Shown here piece by piece: positions 35,870 through 45,448 of a stretch of DNA of 64,000 bases (position 1 is the first letter of the stretch; each line of letters opens with the position of its first letter). The notes below the pieces were generated by a model. It made no database searches and was not told the DNA's origin. It saw only the letters and a program-made list of their open reading frames with translations. The position numbers and the translations under genes are program-made. Origin of the DNA: Megalobrama amblycephala (Eukaryota > Chordata > Actinopteri > Cypriniformes > Xenocyprididae); assembly GCF_018812025.1 (NCBI RefSeq), contig NC_063066.1, forward strand, positions 6,312,382 through 6,376,381, written 5' to 3'.

Positions 35870-37291
35870 CTTTGCTCATTCACCAGTCCTCATGTGGCCA
35901 ACAAACGAAGAGTGCATCATCATAATCATACAGTGTTTGTTTGATGGTCAGAGGAGAACTGGCCCCCCGACTGAACCTGGTTCTTCCAAGGTTTTTTTTC
36001 TCCATTATGTCACCTTTTAGAGTTTGGGTTTCTTGCCACTGTTGCCTCTGGCTTGCTTAGTTGGGGACACTTAATATTCAGCAATATTACTCATCTGCCT
36101 GCACTGACACCGTTGTATGCGAACTGAAATGAGCTGGACGATGACATCATTGTGTTCTCCTGAGCTGCTGTACAGATAAATGAACTTAAAAGTTAAAGGT
36201 GCCGTAGAATGGAAAATTGAATTTACCTTGGCATAGTTGAATAACAAGATTTCAGTACATGGAAATGACATACAGTGTGTCTCAAACATCAATGTTTCCT
36301 CCTTCTTTTGTAAATCTCATTTGTTTAAAAGACCTCTGAAAAACAGGCGAATCTCAACATAACACCGACTGTTACGTAACAGTCGGGATCATCAATATGT
36401 ACGCCCCCAATATTTGCATATGCCAGCCCATGATCAAGGCATTAGACAAGCCAGTATTAACGTATGGATCTGTGCACAGCTGAATCATCAGACTAGATAA
36501 GCAAGCAAGAACAATAGCGAAAAATGGCAGATGGAGCAATAATAACTGACATGATCCATGATTACATGATATTTTTAGTGATATCTGTGAATTGTCTTTC
36601 TAAATGTTTGTTAGCATGTTGCTAATGTACTGTTAAATGTGGTTAAAGTTACCATCATTTATTTCTGTATTCATGGAGACAAGAGAGCCGTCGCTATTTT
36701 CATTTTTAAACACTTGCAGTCTGTATAATGCATAAACACAACTTCATTCTTTATAAATCTCTCCAACAGTGTGTAATGTTAGCTTTAGCCACGAAGCACC
36801 ATCAAACTCATTCAGAATCAAATGTAAACATCCAAATAAATACTATACTTACATGATCCGATGTATGCATGCAGTATGCATGACAAACATTTTGTAAAGA
36901 TCCATTTGAGGGTTATATTAGCTGTGTGAACTTTGTTTATGCACTGTATTATAGTCGAGAGCTCGGGGGCAGGGAGCGCGAGATTTAAAGGGGCCGCGCG
37001 CTGAATCGGTGCATAGTTAATGATGCCCCAAAATAGGCAGTTAAAAAAATTAATTAAAAAAAAAATCTATGGGGTATTTTGAGCTGAAACTTCACAGACA
37101 CATTCAGGGGACACCTTAGACTTATATTACATCTTGTGAAAGAACATTCTAGGGCACCTTTAAGCTGGACAATGACACTATTTTCTTTTAGAGCTGCTCT
37201 ACAGTCCAAACAAATTTTGTTATTTTCCTGTTATGCTTTAAAACAATCTGTATTGTAAAAATCGCTATATAAATAAAGGTGACTTGACTCA
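35870..37291 (+). mobile_element. LINE-like 3' tail split by a MITE
   Basis: The blocks GAGGAGAACTGGCCCCCCGA, CTCTGGCTTGCTTAGTTGGG and, beyond the insertion, CGCTATATAAATAAAGGTGA with a terminal TGACTTGACTC resemble a 3' end repeated throughout teleost genomes. The short tandem end is typical of non-LTR retrotransposon tails. No reverse transcriptase coding is present. The TTAA element at 36,193-37,162 interrupts it. Naming the LINE clade would need a library search. Confidence 0.5.
36193..37162. mobile_element. TTAA-flanked MITE, copy 2 (970 bp)
   Basis: Starts TTAAAGGTGCCGTAGAATGG and ends TTCTAGGGCACCTTTAA, with TTAA on both sides. It is colinear and in the same orientation as 3,319-4,275, with scattered substitutions and small indels. 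It lies inside the LINE-like tail and therefore inserted after it. Confidence 0.92.
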
Positions 37292-38375
37292 ACTTATATC
37301 TGATCATATGTGATTTGACATTCATTAACATGATAGCAAACCAATTTATAAATCAAACGTAAAGTTACTGTATATATTCTTACCTCAAACTGTTTTTTGT
37401 CCTTTATATTTCTCTACAGACTTTCAAATTGTCACATCAGAAGGATGGCGGTCATGTATGTTTGTGATATCACCCCTGTAGCTCTTTTCTAATTGGTTAA
37501 ATTAATGGTGTTACAACTCACCGCATGTTACAACACTTCCTGCTCTCCCCTATGGAAACTCTCAAAAGGAAAAAATAAGTATGTGTCTTTTTCAGTCTAT
37601 TTCCCACATTGTTTTCTGATGTAACAACACGAAACACCATACAACATTTTTATGCATTACTTCTGCATTACTTTCCCTCTGCAGTTTTTTATTTTTATTT
37701 TTATTTTTTTTTATTACATAATATGTGCCAAAAGGAAAACACATTAAAATATAATTTGTAAATAATATTCAGATAAAGATAAAGGCATTCCACAACCCTC
37801 AAATAAAAATTGTCCCCGACCTGTATAATCTGTACACTGAGCGCATATCCATGCTTACCAGCATTATGACACCTGCCATGTTTACTGAAGATTTGTTGAC
37901 TAATGGTCCGAAAAGAAAGTGACTATGAATAAATAATAGCCAAACATCATGTTTGCTTACCTCATGTTTCTGTACCCCTAGGATAATTTGCTTTTGTTGT
38001 ATTATTTTTCAGTTGTGAACCACTTTGGATGAAGGCATCTGGTAAATGTACAAAAGGAGTTACTAATAAAGCTACACAACATACAGTTTTTGAATAGGTC
38101 TTAATAAAATGTATGCTAAAATAAAAATATTGTATATTATATAATAATAGGTAAGTGGTGCATTAAATCTGATTAAGGCTATGACGATTAGTATTGCATT
38201 ATAAATACACATTATTCTTATGAAAATGCCTGACATGAATACCCAAAATGGCACAGATGTATTATTTTTTATTTTAATTTTAATTCAAATGTCTCTATCT
38301 GCATGTTATTTAGCTGCCGCGATATCTGAATGCACTTGTCCTTGCATTATTCCTGGAAAGTCATAAACTGCGTTC
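37292..38375. other. Non-coding DNA with a SINE-tail fragment
   Basis: No gene. Near 38,016-38,050 the text AACCACTTTGGATGAAGGCA followed by TCTGGTAAATG resembles the 3' tail shared by many fish SINEs (consensus of the type CTTTGGATAAAAGCGTCTGC), but no tRNA-like head is attached. Confidence 0.45.
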
Positions 38376-38613
38376 ATGCCATGTTGTAATTACCGTAATT
38401 TCGAGATGACAACACGTGATGTTCCTCAAAGAGCTCGTAATTATAACTTGTAAACCGGAAATTTTCTAAGAGCTCCGACTTGTACCACGTGACCAATGTA
38501 TCACCTGACCACTGCAGATTCATATTGGCATTGATAGTGTTGCCATAGGAAAGCATAATTTGGAGCACCACGTGTTGTCATTTCGTAATTATATGGTAAT
38601 TAAAACATGGCAT
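38376..38613. mobile_element. Foldback MITE
   Basis: The left arm begins ATGCCATGTTGTAATTACCG and reaches GATGACAACACGTG. The right arm begins CACGTGTTGTCAT and ends TTAAAACATGGCAT. The arms are reverse complements over about 45 bases with a few mismatches. The element abuts the TTAA element that starts at 38,613. Confidence 0.7.
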
Positions 38614-38699
38614 TAAAGGGATAGTTCACCCAAAAATGAAAATGTGATGTTTATCTGCTTACCCCCAGGGCATCCAAGATGTAGGTGACTTTGTTTCTT

Positions 38700-38865
38700 C
38701 ACTATGTCCAACTGCGTTCAGCATTCACTTAGTGAGGTCTGATCACGCTTTGACAATGGAAGTAATGTCTAGCACTCATTGAAGTATAAGCGCGAGACAT
38801 CACTTCCGTTGTTAGAACGCGATCAGACCTCACTAAGCGAGTGCTGAACGCAGTTGGACATAGTG
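38700..38865. repeat. 166-bp central palindrome of the foldback element
   Basis: It begins CACTATGTCCAACTGCGTTC and ends GAACGCAGTTGGACATAGTG. Complementarity, with mismatches, runs through AGTGAGGTCTGATC on the left and GATCAGACCTCACT on the right. Confidence 0.88.
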
Positions 38866-39096
38866 GTGTATTAGAGGTAAAAAATGATATAAATACTGTT
38901 CGGTTTCTCACACAAACCGATCGTTTCGTGTCTTAGGACATCAATGTGTCGTCATGAGCCGCAGGGTTTAATTTGGATTTGTCTAAGCAAGTTTTATTTA
39001 CTCTTATAAAAGAAGTTCCCATTGACACACATTATACGGCTGACAGACGGCAACGGTTGCAGTTAAAAATCATCATTTGTGTTCTACTGAAGAAAC

Positions 39097-39314
39097 GTCT
39101 CGGTTACGTATGTAACCCTCGTTCCCTGAAGGAGGGAACGGAGACGTACGTCAGTAGTGACCGACGAATTGGGATATCGCTTAGAGAGCCCTATCATCTT
39201 CGTGTAAACTAAAACAAGCCAATGGAATTGGCGTGCGATATTTGCATAATGCGCACCGCCCCCGACAGGTGTATATAAATAGGAAGCGGATGCAATCGCA
39301 CTCTGTTTTTCGCT
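39097..39314. repeat. DIRS left terminus with inverted terminal repeat
   Basis: 39,143-39,314 is a 172-bp repeat inverted at 45,005-45,176, with one mismatch in my alignment (T against C near 39,306). The outer 46 bases (39,097-39,142) are unique to this end. They fold into a three-way structure: outer stem CGTCTC/GAGACG (39,096-39,101 with 39,141-39,146), hairpin GGTTAC/GTAACC and hairpin CGTTCCCT/AGGGAACG. A mirrored TATATAAATA lies at 39,272-39,281. Confidence 0.93.
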
Positions 39315-39368
39315 GAGGAGACAACTGGTGTCCGCACTACAGCGAGGGTACAGAAACTGTGGCGACGG

Positions 39369-39481
39369 GACGTACGTCTCCGTTCCCTCCTTCAGGGAAC
39401 GAGGGTTACATACGTAACCGAGACGTTCCCTTTCAGTCGGTCACGTTCGACGTACGTCAGTAGTGACCGACGAATTGGGAT
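39369..39481. repeat. DIRS internal complementary region (ICR)
   Basis: 39,369-39,424 is the exact reverse complement of the left end 39,097-39,152. 39,428-39,481 is the exact reverse complement of the right end 45,144-45,197. The GTT between them (39,425-39,427) is the complement of the AAC at both borders. In DIRS models this region templates the joining of the two cDNA ends into a circle, which the recombinase then integrates. It is fully intact here although the coding regions have decayed. Confidence 0.95.
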
Positions 39482-40102
39482 CCCAACTAAAACGCCACAG
39501 TTACGAAACCCCTTCCAGTGCCCAGCGCAAGCTCAGCCGCCCATAGCACCGGCTGACGGTGAAGGGGGCGAGCTTACACCGAGAGAGTCTACTGCTGTCT
39601 AACCAATACCCACTAAGTAAACTAGACTACACTGGGGAAGCGAACCCGTGAGGGACGCTGCGGAGACCACTACCTACCCAATGGGGGAGGAGTTTACGTG
39701 GGAATACACATATGGACTGGCCCGGGGGGCAGTACGCATATGGAGTCCCTGGGATGGCTCCACCTGGTTAGGGGGAGACTCATCTGACAGGTGACAGCAG
39801 AGCTGGCTCTGCTAAGGGAAAGACACGGACTCGGCCCGTAGGGAGTTTTAAACCGTGGAAAATACACATATGGGACCGCTCACGTAGAGGGGTCACGACA
39901 TATGGGCCCCAGCCAACAGACAGCGTCAGCGACGGATGTAGGCCTGGCATCAGACACTCCGCAATGTCCGAGCCGAAGGGGGAGGCGGAGGAGCTCGACA
40001 GGGTTCGCCAAGCGGGGAACACGACTGGAGAGAAGTATGCACGTATCCGGCCAGTGGCGGGAATGGCATTGCAAGCCGACACTTAGAGTGGGTACAACAC
40101 GT
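39482..40102. other. DIRS region between recombinase and ICR
   Basis: GC-rich non-coding sequence downstream of the recombinase stop on the minus strand. Short opposing open frames at 39,780-40,132 have no family signature. Part of it may be the 3' untranslated region of the element. Confidence 0.6.
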
Positions 40103-41109
40103 CTACCGACTAGTGGATGCGAGTACACGTGAAGATACCGGCTCTACACGTAGGCTATAAAACCTAGCGAACGTGTTGGGTGTCGCCCAGCCCGCAGCTC
40201 TACAAATATCTGTCAGCGAGGCGCCATGAGCCAGCGCCCAGGAAGAGGCCACCCCTCTGGTGGAGTGGGCTCTCAACCCGAGCGGGCAAGGCACGCCCTG
40301 GGATTCATACGCCAAGGCGATGGCATCCACTATCCAGTGGGCCATCCTCTGCTTGGAGACAGCCTTTCCCTTCTGCTGGCCTCCGTAACAGATGAAGAGC
40401 TGATCTGAGGTCCTGAAGCTTCGCGTTCTATCCACGTAAACGCGCAGAGCGCGGACGGGACAGAGCAAAGCTAGGGCTGGGTCTGCCTCCTCCGAGGGCA
40501 GCGCTTGCAGGTTCACTACCTGATGGAGTGGTAGGAACCTTGGGCACGTATCCAGGCCGGGGTCTCAGAATAACGTGAGAATCACCGGGCCCGAATTCTA
40601 GGCACGTTTCGTCGACCGAAAATGCATGCAGATCCCCTACCCTCTTCAGGGAAGCCAATGCAACCAGAAGAACCGTCTTAAGAGACATTAGTTTCAGATC
40701 GACTGATTGCAAAGGCTCAAAGGGATGACCCTGGAGAGCTGTGAGAACCAGGGTCAAATCCCAAGAGGGTACGGAGGAAGGGCGAGGAGGATTGAGTCTC
40801 CTGGCCCCCTCAGGAATCTGACGATCAGATCGTGTCTCCCCAGGGACTTACCCTCAACTGCATGGTGATGTGCGGCAATAGCGGCAACATACACCTTCAG
40901 GGTGGAGGGAGACAGCCTTCGCTCCAACCCATCTTGCAGAAAGGAAAGCACGGATCCGACCGAACATGATCGGGGGTCCTCTCGGCGAGAGGCGCACCAT
41001 TCGACGAACAGGTTCCACTTCAACGCATAGAGACTCCTAGTGGAAGGAGCTCTAGCGGAAGTGATGGTGTCTACAACCGCTTGCGGGAGATCACTCAGAA
41101 CCTCCGCAT
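40103..41109 (-). pseudogene. DIRS tyrosine recombinase, frameshifted
   Basis: The element's integrase, a relative of phage integrases and Cre, acts on the circular DNA intermediate. The N-terminal SAM-like core-binding domain is read at about 41,109-40,810 (SLYALKWNLFVEWC; LSPSTLKVYVAAIAAHHHAV). The catalytic domain follows with Arg I in LKRVGDLHAF (40,643-40,641), H-x-x-R in LRAHSTRGVASSWA, and the nucleophilic Tyr in TFARFYSLRV (codon 40,159-40,157). All four key residues survive. The frame is broken twice: at a run of C on the plus strand (40,805-40,809) and around 40,510-40,530, where a few bases seem lost. Because the frame upstream is open to 42,976, the N-terminus is not fixed; only the part from about 41,109 shows recombinase similarity. 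Confidence 0.88.
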
Positions 41110-42976
41110 CCCGTCCAGGGACCACACGTGGAGGTTCCATAGATCGGGACGCGGGTGCCACAGGGTGCCCCGTCTCTGAGTCAGGGGGTCCTTCCTCAGA
41201 GGAATCGGCCAGGGAGATGCTGTCGCGAGGAGAATGAGGTCTGAGAACCAGGTCCGAGTGGGCCAGTACGGAGCCACTAACAGAACCTGCTCCCCGTCCT
41301 CCCTGACCTTGCACATGAGTTGTGCAAGAAGGCTCACTGGGGGAGACGCATGTTTGCGCAGACCCGGGGGCCAGCTGAGTGCCAGGGCATCCGTGCCGAG
41401 CGTGCCGCCGGACAGGGAATAAAACCACTGGCAGAGGGCAGTTTCCGGGGAGGCAAACAGGACTACCTGGGCCTCGCCGAAACGCTGCCAAATCAGCTGG
41501 ACCGCCTGGGGGTGGAGCCGCCACTCGCCCGCAAGTAGATGCTGCCGTGACAGCTCGTCGGCTGCACGGTTGAGCACACCTGAGACACGAGTGGCCCGAA
41601 GGGACCTCAGATCCTTCTGACTCCACAACAAGAGATGGCGGGCGAGTTGCGACATGCGACGGAAGCGTAGACCACCTTGACGGTCGATGTACGCAACGGC
41701 CGCAGTGCTGTGTGAGCGGACTAGAACGTGCTTGCCTGACAACAGCTTCTTGAAGCGGGCCAGCGCAAGACGAACCGCTAGCAACTCGAGGCAATTGATA
41801 TGCCAATGCAGCTGAGGCCCCGTCCAAAGACCTGTCACTGCATGCCCGTTGTACGTGGCCCCCTATCCCGTGGCAGAGGCATCTGTGGAGACCACAGCGT
41901 GCCTGGACACTTGTTCCAGGGGTACTCCGGCCCGCAGGAACGAAGGGTCCGACCACCGGACAAGGGTGCGACGGCAGCTCGGTGTCACGGGGACACGGAG
42001 CATGCCGCACTGCCACGCCCATCTCGGGACCCGGCCGCGGAGCCAGTGTTGAAGCGGTCTCATATGAAGCAATCCGAGCGGCGTTACCGCGGCTGCAGAT
42101 GCCATATGCCCCAGGAGCCTCTGAAAATCTTTCAGTGGAGCCGCTGTCCTGCACTTGAGCGAGCTCAGGCAGTTCAACACCGACTGGACGCGCGCCTCTG
42201 TGAGACGCGCAGTCCGTGCGACCGAGTGCAGCTCGAGACCGAGACAAGAGATCCTCTACCCGGGGGCGAGTTTGCTCTTGTCCCAGTTGACCTGAAGACC
42301 CAACCGGCTGGGAGCTACAACCATGTCGGGTAGGACTTTGTACTGACATGCCCGACCCTCGAACGCAGACCGACCTAGGAAGGGTCTGTGTCGAGGCAGA
42401 ATCGAGGCATGAAAGCACGCGTCCTTCAGGTCCATTGCTGCAAACCAATCCTGGGGACGGTCCAGGATTGGCCGTAGCCCACCGCCCTTTCTCGGTACAA
42501 TGAAGCGGGGGCTGTAGAACCCCGACTTCATATCGGCTGGAGGGACCGGCTCGATTGTATCCTTCGCCAGGAGGACAGCAATCTCCGCCCGGAGAACAGG
42601 AGCATTGTCCAACGACACCTGAGTGAAGTGGACAGTCCTGAAGACCGGGGGACGCCGGGCGAACTAAATCACATAGCCGAGTCTGATAGTACGAATGAGC
42701 CAACTGGACAGGCTGGGGAGCGTGATCCACGCTTCCAGACACTGAGCCAGCGGGACCAAAGGCACCACAGACGCACCGGGGGTGGGGCAGCAAGGCAGAG
42801 AGGGACCCGACCCGGACGGCTTGGGGGCGGCCCGGAGTGGGGTCGGACTCTGCGAGGCAGCAGTGTGCATGGGAGACAGCGCACGGGGCACGGTCTGCAC
42901 CAACACACTGCCACCTGCTGGCGAATGGGGAGGGAGCTGTCAGCGGCGAGGCGGAGCCTAGCACACTGGCAGACAC
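40754..42976 (-). other. 740-codon open frame overlapping pol
   Basis: This is the longest open frame in the window. Its last ~110 codons are the recombinase core-binding domain. The preceding ~630 codons are the pol region read in another frame and show no domain. In DIRS elements pol and recombinase frames overlap, so an extended recombinase frame is plausible. The Pro/Ser/Arg/Cys-rich composition, however, looks like an out-of-frame reading of GC-rich coding DNA. I do not treat the upstream part as a protein domain. Confidence 0.6.
41095..42906 (-). pseudogene. DIRS reverse transcriptase / RNase H / Dam-like polyprotein, defective
   Basis: Read in one frame: an N-terminal segment ending IRLGYVI, a stop (TAG, 42,664-42,666), fingers with SPRFIVPRKGGGLRPILD, and palm motif A in DWFAAMDLKDACFH. 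After YKVLP the sequence jumps directly to LGLQVNWDKSKL. About 20 residues after ILD (near 42,459) and 55-60 after YKVLP (near 42,327) are therefore missing, including the Y-x-DD catalytic loop. A second TAG is at 42,256-42,258. The connection follows (KDFQRLLGHMASAAAVTPLG). RNase H starts with STDASATG and is cut by TAG at 41,863-41,865, where the family has Trp. It keeps the Glu of NCLELLAVRLA, but the usual S/TDN Asp reads His (VRSHSTAAVA). The Dam-like part spans about 41,490-41,095. Confidence 0.9.
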
Positions 42977-43164
42977 CCCTTGTTGTGACCTAGAGCTTGA
43001 GGAAACTGCTCTTTTTGTGGCAAAGTGGGTACCGCTGGACTCCGGAGAGCCAGCGGCGGTAGATAGACAGACGCCACAAAATCCCCCCGGCCCTCCTCCG
43101 GGGGTGGGAGAGCAGATGGAATACTCTCCCGAAGGCAGGAACCTTCCGCTCCAGGTCGCCCGTC

Positions 43165-44716
43165 TCAGGGCCGAGTTTTCCCCGACCGCTTGCCACCTGG
43201 CTTGGCAGAGACGGGCTGGGCACCACGTCCGCGACCGGCACCCTGCTGTTTGGCTGGTGTAGGCTGCTGCTTTGCCGACTTAGCAGGGGCGGAGGAGGAC
43301 GCAGGCGGGCGCCCTCGGCGACGAGCGGGCTGAGGCTGAGCCACGGGCGGCTGGGTGGAGGCAGCAGCGGACCGCCGTGGCATGACATGTCTGATAGCCT
43401 CAGCCTGCTTCTGTGCAGCGGAGAACTGTTGGGCACAGCTCTCCACCGCGTCGCCGAAAAGGCCGACCGGAGACACGGGGGAATCCAGGAACCGATGTTT
43501 GTCGGTCTCCCTCATGTCTGCCAAGGTCAGCCAGAGGTGGCGTTGCTGGACTACCAGTGTAGACATCGCCTGGCCAACAGAACGCGCTGTCACCTTCGTT
43601 GCCCGGAGGGCAAGGTCAGTGGCAGCGCGCAGCTCCCCAAGCAGCTGATGGTCAGGACCTTCCTGGGGCATCTGCGACAGCGCTTTTGCCTGATAGACCT
43701 GCAAAAGGGCCATCGCGTGCAGGGCAGAGGCAGCCTGCCCACAGGCACTGTAAGCTTTCTCAGTCAGACCGGCTGAGAAATCACAGGCCTGGGACGGGAG
43801 ACGCGGCTCACCGCGCCCGCCAGCGGCCGTTGGACACAACTGCATCGCAACAGACCGCTCGACTGGCGGGAGCTTCGCGTACCCCCTGGCTTCCCCGCCG
43901 TCCAGGGAGGTGAAGGCGGACGAGGGACCAGGCCCTGTACGAGCCCCATACGGAGCTTGCCAAGACCTGGTCACCTCATCGTGTACTTCCGGGAAGAAAG
44001 GCATTGGGGCGGGACGCTGGATTTGACCAGCGCGACCCCCCCCAAGTACCAATCGTCCAACCGAGATGGGCCGGGGCAGGGTGGAGGGTTCCACCCAAGC
44101 CCGACGCACAAGGCGGCCCGGAGAGCACAGCCGCGAGCTCGGGATCCGATTCGGGCAACACTACCGTCCCGGGCGGCAGCGCGTCCGGATCTTCCCCCGA
44201 GGACTCAGGCTCACCTTCCGACGCAGCGGTCGACATCCGATCCGCCGCCAGCACACCAAAGGTAACGGCTGGACAGTCCGTAGAGGGCCCAGCGGAAACC
44301 AACGGTGGCACGATGGGTTGCGGTGCTGATGAGGCGGCAGGGGCCCGAGGAGCGTTTCCGCTCGGCGGGAAAGCCCTGACCGGAATCCTCAGGTCGCCCT
44401 CTCCATACAGCGCCGTACCGTCATTCCGGTTCCGGGGGCCGGAAAAAACGGTCGTACGCGGCATAGGAGAGGGGACCCCCGCTTCCTGAGACTTCAGGAA
44501 GGAGAGCCTCGACCTCAGCACCGCGATGGTCATGTTCCCGCAATGGGAACATGAACCATCCACAAAAGCTGCTTCAGCGTGCAGAATGCCCAAACACGAG
44601 ATGCAACGATTGTGCCCATCAGCAGGGACCAGGGAACGACCGCATCCATTAACGCACAGACGAAATGACATACTGTCAGGGTTCGTCTGTAAAGCTCTTT
44701 TAGAAGGGGAAGTCAA
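43165..44716 (-). pseudogene. DIRS gag-like ORF1, frameshifted
   Basis: The structural protein of the element. The N-terminal frame (44,716-43,976) has a Cys/His cluster: C21, C25, H35, C38, C41, H46, C56 and C59, as in DIRS ORF1 proteins. Met16 (codon 44,671-44,669, MSFRLC) is a likelier native start than the first Met. The C-terminal frame (44,109-43,165) has PMPFFPEVHDEVTRSWQAPY, SVAMQLCPTAAG and DSPVSPVGLFGDAVESCAQQ, then a basic Pro/Ala-rich tail. Between about 44,040 and 44,110 the family-like sequence lies in the third frame, so there are two shifts. One coincides with a run of eight C on the plus strand (44,036-44,043). Confidence 0.85.
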
Positions 44717-45004
44717 CTCACTCGTGCTGAAGCACCCAGGGAGCGACGCGATGTGTCAGGTACACCACTCCCTGACACACCGAGGAACCGGCCCAAATCG
44801 CTCACACACACACTCTTTGTGTTGCTGTGAAAACAGCAGTTTTAGAGCTTATAGCTCAGCTCCTCGGACACTCGCGACCTCGCTGAACGTGCCCTCTTCA
44901 CCAGCACTAAAAGCTCGCTGTGATCCTCTTCTGTTTTTTGTTTTAGAATAAATAACAAACGAAGAAAAGAGTCTTCTAAATAGGACACCAGAGAATGGCT
45001 CCGA

Positions 45005-45197
45005 AGCGAAAGACAGAGTGCGATTGCATCCGCTTCCTATTTATATACACCTGTCGGGGGCGGTGCGCATTATGCAAATATCGCACGCCAATTCCATTGG
45101 CTTGTTTTAGTTTACACGAAGATGATAGGGCTCTCTAAGCGATATCCCAATTCGTCGGTCACTACTGACGTACGTCGAACGTGACCGACTGAAAGGG
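45005..45197. repeat. DIRS right terminus with inverted terminal repeat
   Basis: 45,005-45,176 is the inverted partner of 39,143-39,314. The outer 21 bases (45,177-45,197) are specific to this end. A 9-bp stem, GTCGGTCAC (45,154-45,162) with GTGACCGAC (45,181-45,189), encloses the palindrome GACGTACGTC (45,167-45,176). The structure is repeated in the internal complementary region. Confidence 0.93.
45038..45047 (-). promoter_or_regulatory. TATA-box-like motif in the DIRS upstream ITR
   Basis: TATATAAATA read on the minus strand, about 320 bases upstream of the first gag Met and pointing into the element. It is the only obvious core-promoter motif in this terminus. The inverted copy at 39,272-39,281 faces inward from the other end. 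Confidence 0.5.
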
Positions 45198-45280
45198 AAC
45201 AAAGTCACCTACATCTTGGATGCCCTGGGGGTAAGCAGATAAACATAAAATTTTCATTTTTGGGCGAACTATCCCTTTAA

Positions 45281-45448
45281 AGACAGAAAAACTCTCAAAA
45301 TGTTTATTTGTCATATATCATATGTGTACCATTCATTTTTAAAAATCATGGTTATCGCCAATACCAGTATATTGCGACACACCTATGTATATAATTTAAT
45401 CTAACCTGATTATAAATTAATTTATTTATTCCTATAATGGCAAAGAAA
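45281..45448. other. Short non-coding spacer
   Basis: AT-rich sequence between the foldback element and the next MITE copy; nothing recognised. Confidence 0.5.

Larger units (their letters stand above)
39094..45200 (-). mobile_element. DIRS-type tyrosine-recombinase retrotransposon, decayed
   Basis: About 6.1 kb, coding on the minus strand in the order gag, reverse transcriptase/RNase H, Dam-like region, tyrosine recombinase, then the internal complementary region. It has inverted instead of direct terminal repeats, a complementary region composed of both ends, and recombinase residues R, H-x-x-R and Y. Together these define the DIRS order. It lacks a target-site duplication; a single AAC lies at each border (39,094-39,096 and 45,198-45,200) and GTT lies at the centre of the complementary region. 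Base composition is far more GC-rich than the flanks. The ITRs are almost identical to each other, but coding regions carry stops, frameshifts and deletions, so this copy cannot encode its own proteins. Confidence 0.95.
38613..45280. mobile_element. TTAA-flanked foldback element, host of the DIRS insertion
   Basis: The left end TTAAAGGGATAGTTCACCCA (38,613) pairs with the right end GGGCGAACTATCCCTTTAA (to 45,280). The complementarity continues inward: GCATCCAAGATGTAGGTGAC in the left arm is mirrored on the right at 45,201-45,225. The core 38,700-38,865 is itself a palindrome. The left arm lacks most of what the right arm has at 38,866-39,093, so it is internally deleted. Original length without the DIRS element is about 560 bp. 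The TTAA target points to piggyBac or Kolobok transposition. Confidence 0.85.

Noticed and set aside
38700..38865. A CRISPR-like or other repeat-spacer array
   Set aside because: It is a single imperfect palindrome inside a foldback transposon with no regularly spaced direct repeats.
41800..44951. Several plus-strand open frames of 100-177 codons across the DIRS element
   Set aside because: They are antisense shadows of gag and pol in GC-rich sequence; the minus-strand frames carry the recognisable domains.
39094..45200. An LTR retrotransposon or endogenous retrovirus
   Set aside because: Terminal repeats are inverted, there is an internal complementary region and a tyrosine recombinase, and no integrase, protease or envelope-like sequence is seen.
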